A stretch of DNA of 64,000 bases from Flavobacterium ustbae (GCF_003946915.1 NZ_RPOC01000001.1:124001-188000), one strand, 5' to 3'; counted from the stretch's first letter, positions 1 through 8,625 are shown. The notes: generated by a model not told the origin, from the sequence alone. Translations and numbers: made by a program.

Positions 1-2
1 GA

Positions 3-248
3 ACGAAACTAATTAAAGAATTCTTCTCTGAAGCAATGAAAAATGATCAGGGAGAAGATGTTTCGACTTTAGAAATCAAAAAAATTCTTCAAAATACGAT
101 TGAAGAAGAAGATAAGAGAAAACCGCTTCCAGATGATCAATTGGCCGAAATCTTAAAAGAAAAAGGATATCCAATTGCGAGAAGAACGATTGCTAAATAC
201 CGTGAACAGCTTGATATTCCGGTGGCGAGAATGAGAAAGAAGATTTAG
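3..248 (+). CDS. rpoN: RNA polymerase sigma-54 factor, C-terminal fragment (gene starts before the window)
   Basis: The frame is open from the left edge, so this is only the last 81 codons of a longer gene. It contains the RpoN box ARRTIAKYRE, the signature that recognises the -24 element of sigma-54 promoters. Sigma-54 directs core RNA polymerase to -24/-12 promoters and needs an AAA+ activator to open them; one such activator is encoded at 28045-29400. The internal ATG at 36 is not a real start, because the upstream frame is open and in register with the family. The stop is followed by a dispersed 27-bp repeat and a strong hairpin terminator. Confidence 0.93.
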   Translation, partial: TKLIKEFFSEAMKNDQGEDVSTLEIKKILQNTIEEEDKRKPLPDDQLAEILKEKGYPIARRTIAKYREQLDIPVARMRKKI

Positions 249-263
249 ATTTTTTCTTTTTTA

Positions 264-290
264 AACCATATAAGAAATATAAGTTTATTT
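264..290 (+). repeat. 27-bp dispersed repeat, copy A (AACCATATAAG type)
   Basis: This copy begins AACCATATAAG and continues with an AATATAAG half and a T-rich end. It lies 15 bp after the rpoN stop. Further copies lie at 7603-7629, 8575-8602, 10100-10118 and, inverted, 10207-10233. Most sit just after a stop codon. Confidence 0.75.
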
Positions 291-432
291 AGAATAACAA
301 ACCCCAACAGATTTTAGAAATTTGTTGGGGTTTGTTTGTTTTTATATTGACCAAAAATTCTGCTGGAGTCAAAACTGAAATTTCAGAATTTTTAAAATCT
401 TTCACGTTTCGAGTCAATATAATATCATCATT
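289..432 (-). pseudogene. VapC-like PIN-domain toxin, C-terminal remnant
   Basis: Read from 432 down to a TAA at 289-291, the frame gives DIILTRNVKDFKNSEISVL followed by TPAEFL. This pattern, an acidic residue, then T-R-N-x-x-D-F, then T-P-x-E-F, is typical of the last 30 residues of VapC-type PIN ribonucleases. Nothing of the first hundred or so residues is present: upstream the DNA is at once the 3' end of the antitoxin-like gene. The last codons read into the rpoN terminator. The simplest reading is a deletion that removed most of a toxin gene. It is too short for the catalytic acidic cluster and should be inactive. The family call rests on this short stretch only. Confidence 0.65.
298..334. 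terminator. Rho-independent terminator, 12-bp perfect stem
   Basis: CAAACCCCAACA at 298-309 pairs perfectly with TGTTGGGGTTTG at 323-334 around a 13-nt loop, and a T-rich stretch follows on the + strand. It ends the rpoN transcript and lies within the readable tail of the vapC-like remnant on the other strand. Confidence 0.85.
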
Positions 433-694
433 TATGTTTTTCAGATAAATATTTTTCTCTGTTCTGTTTATAATCTAAATCATTGGCAATTTTTCCTTTT
501 CCAACCGCAAGACTTTTTACAAAAGAGCTAATTTCATTTTCTTCTCTTTTATCCATTTTTTCCAGCTTAATAATTGCTCTTAAATAATTCTCAATCAAAA
601 ACGACAAACTCTGTTTATGCTCAGCGGCATAGATTTTAGCCTTTTCAATTACATCCTTATCTAACTTCAATGTCAATTTTGCCTTCATAACCAT
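428..694 (-). CDS. DUF6364-like putative antitoxin, orphan
   Basis: An 88-residue protein with an N-terminal strand KAKLTLKLDKDVIEKAKIYA typical of ribbon-helix-helix antitoxins (DUF6364-like), then a helical, charged C-terminus. Such proteins normally bind their own promoter and neutralise a PIN toxin encoded just downstream. Here the downstream position holds only the C-terminal remnant of a PIN gene, whose readable frame overlaps this stop codon. The antitoxin frame itself is intact. It may persist as an orphan regulator or as an anti-toxin against related systems elsewhere; neither can be judged from this window. There are two possible starts (MVM); the first is used. Confidence 0.75.
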   Translation of the reverse strand: MVMKAKLTLKLDKDVIEKAKIYAAEHKQSLSFLIENYLRAIIKLEKMDKREENEISSFVKSLAVGKGKIANDLDYKQNREKYLSEKHK

Positions 695-741
695 TCATTT
701 TGTCTGCACAAATTTACAAAGTAAATACGTACAAAAAAAAC

Positions 742-770
742 AACCCGAAAGATTTAAAATCTGTCGGGTT
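742..770 (-). terminator. Terminator downstream of the 139-residue protein gene
   Basis: AACCCGA at 742-748 pairs with TCGGGTT at 764-770, and an inner AGATTT/AAATCT pairing extends the stem. Runs of A/T lie on both sides, so it can work in both directions. Confidence 0.75.
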
Positions 771-789
771 ATTTTTTTTGCGTTCTAAT

Positions 790-1209
790 TTATTTATACT
801 CGTCTGGCAAAATCTTCACATCAAATAAAAAAGATTGCTTTTTATCGGTGTAATGGTAAATTAGAGTATAATCGTTGTCTCTGAAAACTTGAAGTCCTGG
901 ATTTCCTTTTGCGGTACTTATTAAGCTTTTCTTTAGTTCTTCTTGAATAACATTTACTTCAGCGGTTTCTTTTGCAACATTTAGCAACGTTAAATTATAC
1001 TGAACAAATCTTTCTTCTGGAAGACTTACGCTGTCCAGCCTCATTCCTTCCTGAATATTTAACGGACAACTTTTGTTATATTTTGCAACCAATTCTATTA
1101 CTTCAGTGCTTACCTCATCTGCATTTTTGGCGAGATAAAACTGGAAATAAACCACAAAAGCCACTGCAATTCCAATCAATACCAATAATAAAGCAGTCGA
1201 CTTTCTCAT
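790..1209 (-). CDS. Hypothetical single-pass membrane protein, 139 aa
   Basis: Not recognised. Residues about 5-26 form one hydrophobic segment (STALLLVLIGIAVAFVVYF) after MRK, so the protein is probably an inner-membrane anchor with the rest in the periplasm, or carries an uncleaved signal. The remainder is mixed alpha/beta with a single cysteine (KSCPLN, about residue 49) and a C-terminal strand-rich part ending in DVKILPDEYK. The hairpin at 742-770 ends the transcript. The tdk gene lies upstream on the same strand 32 bp away, so the two may be cotranscribed. No catalytic motif is visible. Confidence 0.75.
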   Translation of the reverse strand: MRKSTALLLVLIGIAVAFVVYFQFYLAKNADEVSTEVIELVAKYNKSCPLNIQEGMRLDSVSLPEERFVQYNLTLLNVAKETAEVNVIQEELKKSLISTAKGNPGLQVFRDNDYTLIYHYTDKKQSFLFDVKILPDEYK

Positions 1210-1241
1210 ATTTAGTTTTTTATTAGGGGGAAATTTTAAAT

Positions 1242-1832
1242 TTATTTTTCCTGACTTTTCTTCATAGCATTAAAATACGCTGCACGACTTAGCGGCTCGT
1301 ATTCTTCAGTTTCTCCGAGCATTACCAATTTATCGTTGGCCGTTTTTCTAAAACTGTAATTGGCCAAATTTCCTGTTCGCGTACAAACGGCATGAACTTT
1401 TGTTACATATTCGGCCGTTGCCATAAGTCCAGGCATTGGTCCAAACGGATTACCTTTAAAATCCATATCCAGTCCGGCAACAATTACGCGTATTCCCTGA
1501 TTGGCCAAATCATTGCAAACGGTAATAATTTCATCATCAAAAAACTGAGCCTCGTCGATTCCGATTACGTCGCATCCTTGGGCCAAAATCATAATATTTG
1601 CCGCAGCAGGAACCGGTGTAGATCGAATTTCGTTAGAATCGTGAGATACTACCATTTCGTCATGATAACGGGTATCAATAGCAGGTTTAAAGATTTCGAC
1701 TCTTTGTTTGGCAAATTGGGCGCGCTTTAATCTTCGGATCAGCTCTTCGGTTTTACCCGAAAACATTGATCCACAAATAACTTCAATCCAACCAAATTGT
1801 TCTTTGTGATTTACTGTATTTTCGAGAAACAT
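1242..1832 (-). CDS. tdk: Thymidine kinase (type II)
   Basis: Phosphorylates thymidine to dTMP with ATP in the pyrimidine salvage pathway. The Walker A loop GSMFSGKT lies at residues 21-28 and the Walker B/lasso region carries DEAQFF. At 196 residues it matches the bacterial type II length. The ATG at 1832 is chosen because the 31 codons upstream, although open, do not resemble the family. An oddity is that the zinc-ribbon cysteines of the family are mostly missing: the first pair reads CTRTG where CxxC is expected, and the C-terminal pair is replaced (EPLSRAAYF). The lasso domain therefore probably folds without zinc. Confidence 0.93.
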   Translation of the reverse strand: MFLENTVNHKEQFGWIEVICGSMFSGKTEELIRRLKRAQFAKQRVEIFKPAIDTRYHDEMVVSHDSNEIRSTPVPAAANIMILAQGCDVIGIDEAQFFDDEIITVCNDLANQGIRVIVAGLDMDFKGNPFGPMPGLMATAEYVTKVHAVCTRTGNLANYSFRKTANDKLVMLGETEEYEPLSRAAYFNAMKKSQEK

Positions 1833-2068
1833 TTTGTATTTTTCTACCTTTAAAAATGAATAGTTTTTATTACTTTGTACTGGCAATAAATTGATGTAAA
1901 AATGTGCTGTTTTACATTTTTTCAAAAGTAGAAAATTTTTATCAAACCTTAGATTCGCGAAAGCGTATTAACAGAAATAAAAAAATATCTTTTGAATTTC
2001 CTTGAGAATAGAGACATTCAGACATCAAATACACTAAAATACCTTATTCACTATAATTTTCAACAGTT

Positions 2069-3100
2069 ATGAAAAAAAAATTGGAAGCTGATTTAATTAG
2101 CATTGCACATCGAATTTTAAAATTAAAAAACAAATCCGATATCAATCAATTGTACCTTGAAACTCAGAAATTATACGAGAAATTAGCGGTATTAAAATTT
2201 GTAGAAGAGAATTTCGACGCTGCAAAACCAACAATTGGGCAAAATGATATTACTTCTGAGTTGGAAACTATTTTTGATAAAGAAAAAGAAATAATACCAG
2301 CTGTAATTGAAATTGAAACTCCAGCTGCAGAAAAAGTAATTGCGCTTGAAGAATCTTACGAACCTGAAATTTCAGAAGAAAAACCAGTAGAAGTTGTTGA
2401 AGCTGCAGAACCAATTGCTGAAGTTGAAGAACCGGTAATTGAAGAAACTGCTGAACCAATCGCTACTGAAATTGAAAAACCAGTTGTTGCAGAAATTATT
2501 GAGCCAATTGCTGAAAAAGCCGAAGAAGTCCAAAAACCTATTGATGATCTTTCGTTCACAACTGTGAATGAATTGAAACCAATTCCAGATTTCAAGCCTG
2601 CTTTCGAATTGGAAACGGAACCAATCAAAGAAGAAAAAGAAGAAATTAAAATAGAGCCAAAAGCAGAAATTCCTTCACAACCAACTATTCAATTTGAAGA
2701 TTTCGGTATTAATTATGCCGATGCGCAATTTGTAAAAGTGGATAGTTTTGAAGCTATTCCTCCTGCCCAAACTCCTTCTATAAATGATTTTAAAGAGCCT
2801 AAAAAAGCTGAAACAGCTATTCTTGAAACTCCTGCCCAACAAAAACCTGTAACCTTGAATGAAAAACTGGCAAGAGGTTTCCATATTGACTTGAATGACA
2901 GAATTGCCTTTACTAAAAATCTTTTTGGAAACAGTACTGAAGATTACAGTCGTGTTTTAAATCAATTATTGACTTTTGATTCATATTCTGAAGCAAAAGA
3001 TTTTATCGAAAATATGGTAAAACCAGATTATAACAACTGGGAAGGAAAAGACGACTACGCAGATCGTTTTCTTGGAATTATAGAGAAGAAATTTTCTTAA
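2069..3100 (+). CDS. Conserved hypothetical protein with acidic low-complexity centre, 343 aa
   Basis: No function is recognised. The N-terminal 50 residues are helical and coiled-coil-like (KKKLEADLISIAHRILKL), with no signal peptide, so it is probably cytoplasmic. Residues about 60-190 are a Glu/Pro/Ala/Val-rich linker with irregular repeats of the type EPIAEVEEPVIEE. The C-terminal 85 residues look like a compact helical domain (LNEKLARGFHIDLNDRIAFT, then NYNNWEGKDDYADRFL-like ending). The order of short helical end, flexible acidic linker and conserved C-terminus suggests a tethering or scaffold protein, but this is inference. The gene precedes rsmI on the same strand with a 116-bp hairpin-rich gap. 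Confidence 0.8.
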   Translation: MKKKLEADLISIAHRILKLKNKSDINQLYLETQKLYEKLAVLKFVEENFDAAKPTIGQNDITSELETIFDKEKEIIPAVIEIETPAAEKVIALEESYEPEISEEKPVEVVEAAEPIAEVEEPVIEETAEPIATEIEKPVVAEIIEPIAEKAEEVQKPIDDLSFTTVNELKPIPDFKPAFELETEPIKEEKEEIKIEPKAEIPSQPTIQFEDFGINYADAQFVKVDSFEAIPPAQTPSINDFKEPKKAETAILETPAQQKPVTLNEKLARGFHIDLNDRIAFTKNLFGNSTEDYSRVLNQLLTFDSYSEAKDFIENMVKPDYNNWEGKDDYADRFLGIIEKKFS

Positions 3101-3108
3101 AAAAATAA

Positions 3109-3197
3109 AAACACAGATTGCACGAATTAGCACAAGTTTTTCTTTGTGCAATTTTTTAAAGTTTTAGAATTTGTGCTAATTCGTACAATTCGTGTTT
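3109..3197. repeat. Intergenic long hairpin (CACGAATT family)
   Basis: The left arm begins AACACAGATTGCACGAATTA and the right arm is close to its reverse complement, ending ACAATTCGTGTT; about 25 bp can pair. It belongs to a dispersed family of hairpins built from words such as CACGAATT, ACACAAATT and CACAGATTAAAAG, seen at 3943, 4485, 13631, 23080, 48446 and 52176. Confidence 0.7.
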
Positions 3198-3216
3198 AAA
3201 ATTATTAAACTTAATT

Positions 3217-3933
3217 ATGTCCAAATTATATATCGTTCCAACGCCAATTGGCAATCTTGAAGACATGACTTTTAGAGCCATTCGGGTTTTGAAAGAAGTC
3301 GATTTGATTTTGGCGGAAGACACCCGCACAAGCGGAAAACTCTTGAAGCATTTTGAAATTGGCACGCACATGCATAGCCATCACATGCACAACGAACACA
3401 AAACCACCGAAAATTTAATTGCAAGATTAAAATCCGGCGAAACGATCGCTTTAATTTCAGACGCTGGAACTCCCGCAATTTCAGATCCTGGATTTTTATT
3501 GACACGCGCCTGCGTTGAAAATAACATTGCAGTAGAATGTCTTCCTGGAGCAACGGCTTTTGTTCCCGCTTTAGTAAATAGCGGACTCCCAAATGATCGT
3601 TTTATTTTTGAAGGTTTCCTTCCGGAGAAAAAAGGGCGTCAGACTCGTTTTTTAGCTTTAGCCGAAGAAACTAGAACCATGATTTTATATGTTTCTCCAC
3701 ATAAATTAGTCAAAACTTTAGCTGAATTTGTTCAATATTTTGGAGAAGACAGACAAGTTTGCGTTTCGCGTGAATTATCAAAACTTCATGAAGAAAATGT
3801 TCGAGGAACTGCTAAAGAGGTTTTAGCTCATTTTGAAAAAACTGCTCCTAGAGGAGAAATTGTTGTGGTTGTTGCCGGAAAAACAATAGAAAAAGAAGCT
3901 AAGAAAAGTAAATATTCGAAAGACGAAGAATAA
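3217..3933 (+). CDS. rsmI: 16S rRNA (cytidine(1402)-2'-O)-methyltransferase
   Basis: Methylates the 2'-OH of C1402 in the decoding centre of 16S rRNA using S-adenosylmethionine. It is a tetrapyrrole-methylase fold enzyme: the start reads SKLYIVPTPIGNLEDMT, followed by LAEDTRTSGKLL, SDAGTPAISDPG and LPGATAFVPALVNSG, all signatures of RsmI. The length of 238 residues is somewhat short of the E. coli enzyme because the C-terminal tail is reduced. A His-rich stretch HMHSHHMHNEH lies at about residues 50-60. It is cytoplasmic, and hairpin repeats lie on both sides of it. Confidence 0.95.
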   Translation: MSKLYIVPTPIGNLEDMTFRAIRVLKEVDLILAEDTRTSGKLLKHFEIGTHMHSHHMHNEHKTTENLIARLKSGETIALISDAGTPAISDPGFLLTRACVENNIAVECLPGATAFVPALVNSGLPNDRFIFEGFLPEKKGRQTRFLALAEETRTMILYVSPHKLVKTLAEFVQYFGEDRQVCVSRELSKLHEENVRGTAKEVLAHFEKTAPRGEIVVVVAGKTIEKEAKKSKYSKDEE

Positions 3934-3942
3934 TTTTTTCCG

Positions 3943-4091
3943 TCACAAATTTCACGAATTAACCACGAATTAAAATTTTCATGCCACAGATTAAAAGAAT
4001 TAAAAAGATTCAATCTGTGAAAATCTTTTAATTCTTTTAATCTGTGGCTACATAAAAATTAGTGGAAATTCGTGAAATTCGTGGCAAAAAA
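3943..4091. repeat. Nested intergenic hairpin pair
   Basis: Two hairpins are nested. The outer arms are built from CACAAATTTCACGAATT and its complement near 4060-4085. The inner arms are GCCACAGATTAAAAGAATT at about 3983 and the complement AATTCTTTTAATCTGTGGC at about 4028. It fills most of the space between rsmI and the HopJ-family gene. Confidence 0.72.
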
Positions 4092-4119
4092 CTAAATAAA
4101 AATTACCAAATATAACACC

Positions 4120-4464
4120 ATGAGCATTCAAGCCTTTTTAGAAAAAGTAAAACAAACTCCAACACAAATCACATTTCCAGAAACGATTGCAGTAATCGAA
4201 GAAAATTACAACTTTACTCCAACTGCTTTTCAAAACGGAACACAACATAACGCAGAAGGCGAAAATTCAGGTTCTTGCAAATTATTTTCTTTCGCAAAAC
4301 TGCAAAATTTAAACAAAGAAGAAACATTAGCTTGTTTTGGAGCTTTTTATTTTGAAGAAGTTTTAGGCGATCCAAACGGAACAAACCATCAAAACATTAG
4401 AAATTTCATCAACTTAGGCTGGGACGGAATTCAGTTTGAAGGAAATGCTTTGGAAGCGAAGTAA
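4120..4464 (+). CDS. HopJ type III effector family protein
   Basis: A 114-residue soluble protein matching the small HopJ family (PF08888 type): the start SIQAFLEKVKQTPTQITFPE, the centre NGTQHNAEGENSGSCKLFSF, and LGDPNGTNHQNIRNFINLGW are family hallmarks. The family was named after a Pseudomonas effector, but most members, including those in free-living Bacteroidota, are cytoplasmic proteins of unknown role in organisms without a type III system. No secretion signal is present. The gene stands alone between two hairpin repeats; recJ follows on the same strand. Confidence 0.85.
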   Translation: MSIQAFLEKVKQTPTQITFPETIAVIEENYNFTPTAFQNGTQHNAEGENSGSCKLFSFAKLQNLNKEETLACFGAFYFEEVLGDPNGTNHQNIRNFINLGWDGIQFEGNALEAK

Positions 4465-4484
4465 AAGCCAAACACAAAATATTC

Positions 4485-4545
4485 AACCACAAATTACACA
4501 AATTTCCACAAATTAAATTAGTGGAAATTTGTGTAATTTGTGGTT
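4485..4545. repeat. Intergenic perfect hairpin (ACCACAAATTACACAAATT family)
   Basis: The arm AACCACAAATTACACAAATT plus TCCAC (4485-4509) pairs with GTGGA plus AATTTGTGTAATTTGTGGTT (4521-4545) around an 11-nt AT loop. It lies between the HopJ-family gene and recJ. Confidence 0.8.
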
Positions 4546-4620
4546 AAAAAATAAACACCAGATTAAACGTTTTTAGACTCCAACAATCTAAAATCTAAAA
4601 TCAACAATCTAAAATTAAAA

Positions 4621-6321
4621 ATGCGCTGGACTTTAAAACCAAAACCTTCTGAAGAAAAAATTAAACATTTGGCTCAGGCTTTGAATGTAGAAGATTTTGT
4701 CGCTTCACTTTTAATTCAGCGTGGCATTGAAACTTTTGATGAAGCCAAAAATTTCTTTCGTCCGTCTTTAGAACATCTTCATGATCCGTATCTGATGAAA
4801 GATATGGACAAAGCCGTTTCGCGAATAGAAAAAGCTATTGAAAATGAAGAAAATATTATGGTTTTTGGCGATTATGATGTCGACGGAACAACAGCAGTTT
4901 CTTTGGTTTCTTCGTACTTAAAATCGCATTATCCAAACATTGCCACTTATATTCCGGATCGTTATGACGAAGGTTACGGAATCTCTTATAAAGGAATTGA
5001 CTATGCAGACGACAACGGAATTTCCTTAATTATTGCTTTAGACTGCGGAATAAAATCAATTGACCATATCGCCTACGCGAAAGCCAAAAACATAGACTTT
5101 ATTGTTTGCGATCACCACCGTCCGGGAGAATTTCTTCCAGATGCCGTTGCCGTTTTAGATCCGAAAAGAGAAGACTGCTCCTACCCTTACGACGAATTGT
5201 GCGGCTGTGGCGTTGGTTTTAAATTAATTCAGGCGTTGGGCCAGAATCGAAATGAAACGATTGAAGATTTGGTTCCATATTTAGATTTAGTTGCTACTGC
5301 GATCGCGGCAGATATTGTTCCGATTACGGGAGAAAATCGCGTTCTAGCTTATTTCGGATTGAAAGTGATCAACAGCGAACCAAGACCAGGAATCAAAGCG
5401 TTAACACATCAAGTAAAAAAGAAATCTTTAGATATTACGGATGTTGTTTTTATTATTTCGCCAAGAATAAATGCTGCAGGAAGAATAAAACACGGAAATC
5501 ATGCTGTTGAATTATTAACCGAATTTAATTTTGAACAAGCGCAGCAATTTGCTTCAGAAATTGAACAATACAACGCCGACAGAAAAGATTTAGATAAAAA
5601 AATCACTAAAGAAGCTTTTCAGCAAATTATAGAAAACAACGAAGAAGAGCGATTTTCTACCGTTGTTTTTCAGGAAGATTGGCACAAAGGCGTAATCGGA
5701 ATTGTAGCTTCAAGATTAATCGAAACCTATTATCGTCCTACTTTGGTTTTTACTAAAAGTGGTGACAAATATGCCGCTTCTGCAAGATCTGTAAAAGGTT
5801 TTGATGTTTATAATGCATTAGATGCCTGCGCTGAACATTTGGAACAATTTGGAGGCCATATGTATGCTGCTGGAATGACTTTAAAAGCAGAAAATTACAA
5901 ACCTTTTAAAGAAGCTTTCGAAAAATGTGTAGAAAGCACTATTCTGCCCGAAATGCGAACACCTGAAATTGAAATCGATGCCGAAATTAACTTCTCTGAT
6001 ATCACACCAAAATTAATTCGGATTCTAAAACAATTCGAACCTTTTGGACCTCAGAATATGACGCCTGTTTTTATGACCAAAGATGTAAAAGATACCGGTT
6101 ATGCCAAAACTCTGGGGGCAGAAGAAGAACATTTGAGACTTTTTGCCAAACAATATAATTCGGACGGAATTGCAGCAATTGGTTTTGGACTGGGAAAAAA
6201 ACTGGATATTACAAAAAATCAAAATACATTTCAGCTCGCATACTGCATTGCTGAAAATGAGTGGAATGGAACTGTTTCAACACAGCTTATGCTAAAAGAC
6301 ATTAGAAATGGAAGAGATTAA
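4621..6321 (+). CDS. recJ: Single-stranded-DNA-specific 5'-3' exonuclease RecJ
   Basis: Degrades single-stranded DNA 5' to 3' in RecF-pathway recombination, mismatch repair and base excision repair. It has a DHH-family core: FGDYDVDGTTA at about residues 82-92, the aspartates of LDCGIKS, and CDHHRPGE at about residues 162-169, which bind manganese. The DHHA1 domain follows, with GGHMYAAGMTL near residue 418, and then an OB-fold C-terminal domain. The length of 566 residues is typical. The last 14 bases overlap the start of the MFS gene, so the two are translationally coupled. Confidence 0.96.
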   Translation: MRWTLKPKPSEEKIKHLAQALNVEDFVASLLIQRGIETFDEAKNFFRPSLEHLHDPYLMKDMDKAVSRIEKAIENEENIMVFGDYDVDGTTAVSLVSSYLKSHYPNIATYIPDRYDEGYGISYKGIDYADDNGISLIIALDCGIKSIDHIAYAKAKNIDFIVCDHHRPGEFLPDAVAVLDPKREDCSYPYDELCGCGVGFKLIQALGQNRNETIEDLVPYLDLVATAIAADIVPITGENRVLAYFGLKVINSEPRPGIKALTHQVKKKSLDITDVVFIISPRINAAGRIKHGNHAVELLTEFNFEQAQQFASEIEQYNADRKDLDKKITKEAFQQIIENNEEERFSTVVFQEDWHKGVIGIVASRLIETYYRPTLVFTKSGDKYAASARSVKGFDVYNALDACAEHLEQFGGHMYAAGMTLKAENYKPFKEAFEKCVESTILPEMRTPEIEIDAEINFSDITPKLIRILKQFEPFGPQNMTPVFMTKDVKDTGYAKTLGAEEEHLRLFAKQYNSDGIAAIGFGLGKKLDITKNQNTFQLAYCIAENEWNGTVSTQLMLKDIRNGRD

Positions 6322-7591
6322 ATCAACTAAAAGAGATCCTTATCAGGCACTTCGTTACAGAGAATTCAACGTTTTTCTATTATTGCGTTTTGCCATGGTT
6401 TTTGCCTGGTCGATGCAATTTATTGTTATTGAATGGGAAGTTTACAGTTTAACTAAAAACCCGCTTTCTTTAGGAATTATTGGTTTAATGGAAATTATTC
6501 CTGCTGTCTCCATGTCTTTATTTGCAGGACATATTGTAGATCAAAGAGAAAAGAAAAGCTTACTAGTAAAATGTATTCTAGGTTTTTCAGTAATAAGTTT
6601 TGGACTTTTCTTGTTAACGTGGCCAAAAGTAATCGGAGGTTGGTCTACGCATGTTATTTTGTACTCCATTTACGCTTTGGTATTTTTTGGCGGAATCGTT
6701 CGTTCTTTTATGGGACCAACTATTTTCTCTCTCTTATCACTAATTATTCCTAAAAAAGTATATCCAAACGCTGCAACCTGGAGTAGTTCGGTTTGGCAAA
6801 TTGGAGCCGTGATGGGACCGGCTTTGGCAGGATTTTCAATTAACTGGATTGGCGTTCACTGGTCAATGTGTTTAGTTTTCGGGTTTTCCATTCTTTCTTT
6901 AATTGCTTTATCGCAAATCAGCCAGAAACCAATTATAAATCCGAAAGTGGGAGAATCTATGAAAGACAGTCTTATGGAAGGTATAACTTTCGTATTCAAA
7001 AATAAAATTGTTTTAGGAGCACTTTCTTTGGATATGATTGCTGTACTTTTTGGAGGCGCAGTAGCATTATTACCCGTTTTTGCACAAGACATTTTAAAAG
7101 TAGGTTCTGAAGGTTTTGGAATTTTAAGAGCCGCTCCTGCTGTTGGTGCTTTTATTACGATGCTGGTTTCGGCTTATGTTCCTTTGTACGAAAATGCAGG
7201 AAAGAAACTTTTAATTGCCATTTTTGTTTTCGGATTATCAATTATTCTATTTGGATTATCCACTTATTTCTGGCTTTCTGTTTTCGCTTTATTTTTAAGC
7301 GGATTGGCAGATGGAATATCAGTTGTTATCCGTCAGACTATTTTACAGCTAAAAACTCCAGATCATATGCGTGGACGCGTTGGTGCTGTAAACTCTATTT
7401 TTGTTGGATCTTCTAATGAATTAGGCGCTTTTGAAAGTGGCGCAACTGCCAAATTAATGGGAGCCGTAACATCTGTTGTTTTTGGTGGAAGTGTAACACT
7501 TTTAACCGTAGTTTTTACTGCACTGAAATCGCCAACTTTTCGAAATTTAGACCTAAAAAGAGATATGGATGAACATCAGAAATTAGAATAG
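6308..7591 (+). CDS. MFS transporter, EntS-like (MFS_3)
   Basis: A 427-residue inner-membrane protein with about 12 hydrophobic segments. It looks like the MFS_3 group that includes enterobactin exporters and macrolide efflux proteins. Features are the loop AGHIVDQREKKSLL between TM2 and TM3 (the A-like motif with D and R), the TM5 region WQIGAVMGPALAG, and the central loop HMRGRVGAVNSIF near residue 355. The substrate cannot be read from the sequence; no siderophore genes are nearby. The ATG lies inside the recJ 3' end, so expression is tied to recJ. Confidence 0.88.
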   Translation: MEEIKSTKRDPYQALRYREFNVFLLLRFAMVFAWSMQFIVIEWEVYSLTKNPLSLGIIGLMEIIPAVSMSLFAGHIVDQREKKSLLVKCILGFSVISFGLFLLTWPKVIGGWSTHVILYSIYALVFFGGIVRSFMGPTIFSLLSLIIPKKVYPNAATWSSSVWQIGAVMGPALAGFSINWIGVHWSMCLVFGFSILSLIALSQISQKPIINPKVGESMKDSLMEGITFVFKNKIVLGALSLDMIAVLFGGAVALLPVFAQDILKVGSEGFGILRAAPAVGAFITMLVSAYVPLYENAGKKLLIAIFVFGLSIILFGLSTYFWLSVFALFLSGLADGISVVIRQTILQLKTPDHMRGRVGAVNSIFVGSSNELGAFESGATAKLMGAVTSVVFGGSVTLLTVVFTALKSPTFRNLDLKRDMDEHQKLE

Positions 7592-7602
7592 ATTATTTTT
7601 GA

Positions 7603-7629
7603 AACCATATAAGAAATATAAGTTCATTT
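7603..7629 (+). repeat. 27-bp dispersed repeat, copy B
   Basis: Begins AACCATATAAG and ends ATATAAGTTCATTT. It lies 11 bp after the MFS stop and differs from copy A only near the 3' end. Confidence 0.75.
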
Positions 7630-7652
7630 AAAATAACTTTCAAATCAATAAA

Positions 7653-8567
7653 TTGAGATTATTAGCAACCGTTTTATTTTTAGCACTTTCTTTTTTAGCA
7701 AAAGGGCAAAATCTTTATATTAAATCATACGGAAACCCAAAAAATAAAGCTATAATTTTCATTCATGGCGGACCAAGCGGAAATGCAACTTTATTTGAAG
7801 GAACAACAGCTCAAAAACTAGCCGATCAGGATTTTTATGTAATCGCTTATGATCGAAGAGGCGAAGGAAGATCTGCAGACCCAAATGCAAAATTTACTTT
7901 TGAAGAAGCTTTTCAGGATTTAAATTTGATTTATAGAAAATATCATTTAAAGAAGGCGATTCTTCTTAGCCACAGTTTTGGCGGTTTAGTCGCGACACTT
8001 TATACCAATAAATACCCGCAAAATGTGAGTGCTTTGGTTGTGGCTGGCGCTTTGTTTTCTCAACAGGAAACCTACGATAATATTTTAAATACGCTGAAGA
8101 AAAAATACAGTACCGATTCTGAACAGCTAAAGAAAATTAATATTGTAGAAAATCTAAATAAAAATTCTGCCGAATATAGAAAAGGATGTTACGAACTGGC
8201 AGGAGAAAATGGCTTTTTTAAGATGCCAAACCCAACTGCAGAATCTAAAAAATTATATACCGATTATGAAGCTGGAGAATTTTATAAAACCAATATTCGA
8301 AATAAAAATGCGCCGCTAGTTTTTTATAAAAATGAAAAACAAAATAACATCGACACTAGACCTTTTTTAAAGAAAATCAAATCTGCGGGAGTTCCTATTT
8401 ATGGAATTTACGGAAAAAATGACGGCGTTTTTTCATCGGCGCAAATCAATTCTCTTAAGACAATAACTGGAGAGAAAAATTTTGCTTTCATAGATAATTG
8501 CTCGCATTATTTATTTGTTGACCAACAGGCAGCATTTCTATCAAACATTAATAAATGGCTGAAATAG
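7653..8567 (+). CDS. Secreted alpha/beta hydrolase (proline iminopeptidase-like)
   Basis: A 304-residue hydrolase with a signal peptide (about residues 1-18, LLATVLFLALSFLAKG then QN). The oxyanion region is IFIHGGPSGNA (about 35-45). The nucleophile elbow is SHSFGG (about 108-113), the acid is probably the D of YGKNDGVF, and the histidine is that of NCSHYLFV. The substrate is unknown; HGGP is typical of proline iminopeptidase and epoxide hydrolase relatives. The start is TTG at 7653: no ATG precedes the hydrophobic core in frame, and a stop lies just upstream, so a weak non-ATG start is likely. It stands alone, with 27-bp repeats on both sides. Confidence 0.85.
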   Translation: MRLLATVLFLALSFLAKGQNLYIKSYGNPKNKAIIFIHGGPSGNATLFEGTTAQKLADQDFYVIAYDRRGEGRSADPNAKFTFEEAFQDLNLIYRKYHLKKAILLSHSFGGLVATLYTNKYPQNVSALVVAGALFSQQETYDNILNTLKKKYSTDSEQLKKINIVENLNKNSAEYRKGCYELAGENGFFKMPNPTAESKKLYTDYEAGEFYKTNIRNKNAPLVFYKNEKQNNIDTRPFLKKIKSAGVPIYGIYGKNDGVFSSAQINSLKTITGEKNFAFIDNCSHYLFVDQQAAFLSNINKWLK

Positions 8568-8574
8568 ATTTTTA

Positions 8575-8602
8575 AACCATATAAGTAATATAAGTTCATT
8601 TT
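8575..8602 (+). repeat. 27-bp dispersed repeat, copy C
   Basis: Begins AACCATATAAGTAATATAAG and ends TTCATTTT. It starts 8 bp after the hydrolase stop. Confidence 0.75.
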
Positions 8603-8625
8603 AAAAAGTCAATCTGAAAACTTAA

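Noticed and set aside
972..1226. 84-residue + strand frame
   Set aside because: It is the antisense shadow of the 139-residue protein gene, with no promoter or family match.
1833..1925. Longer N-terminus for thymidine kinase
   Set aside because: The extra 31 residues do not resemble the family; the ATG at 1832 gives the normal length.
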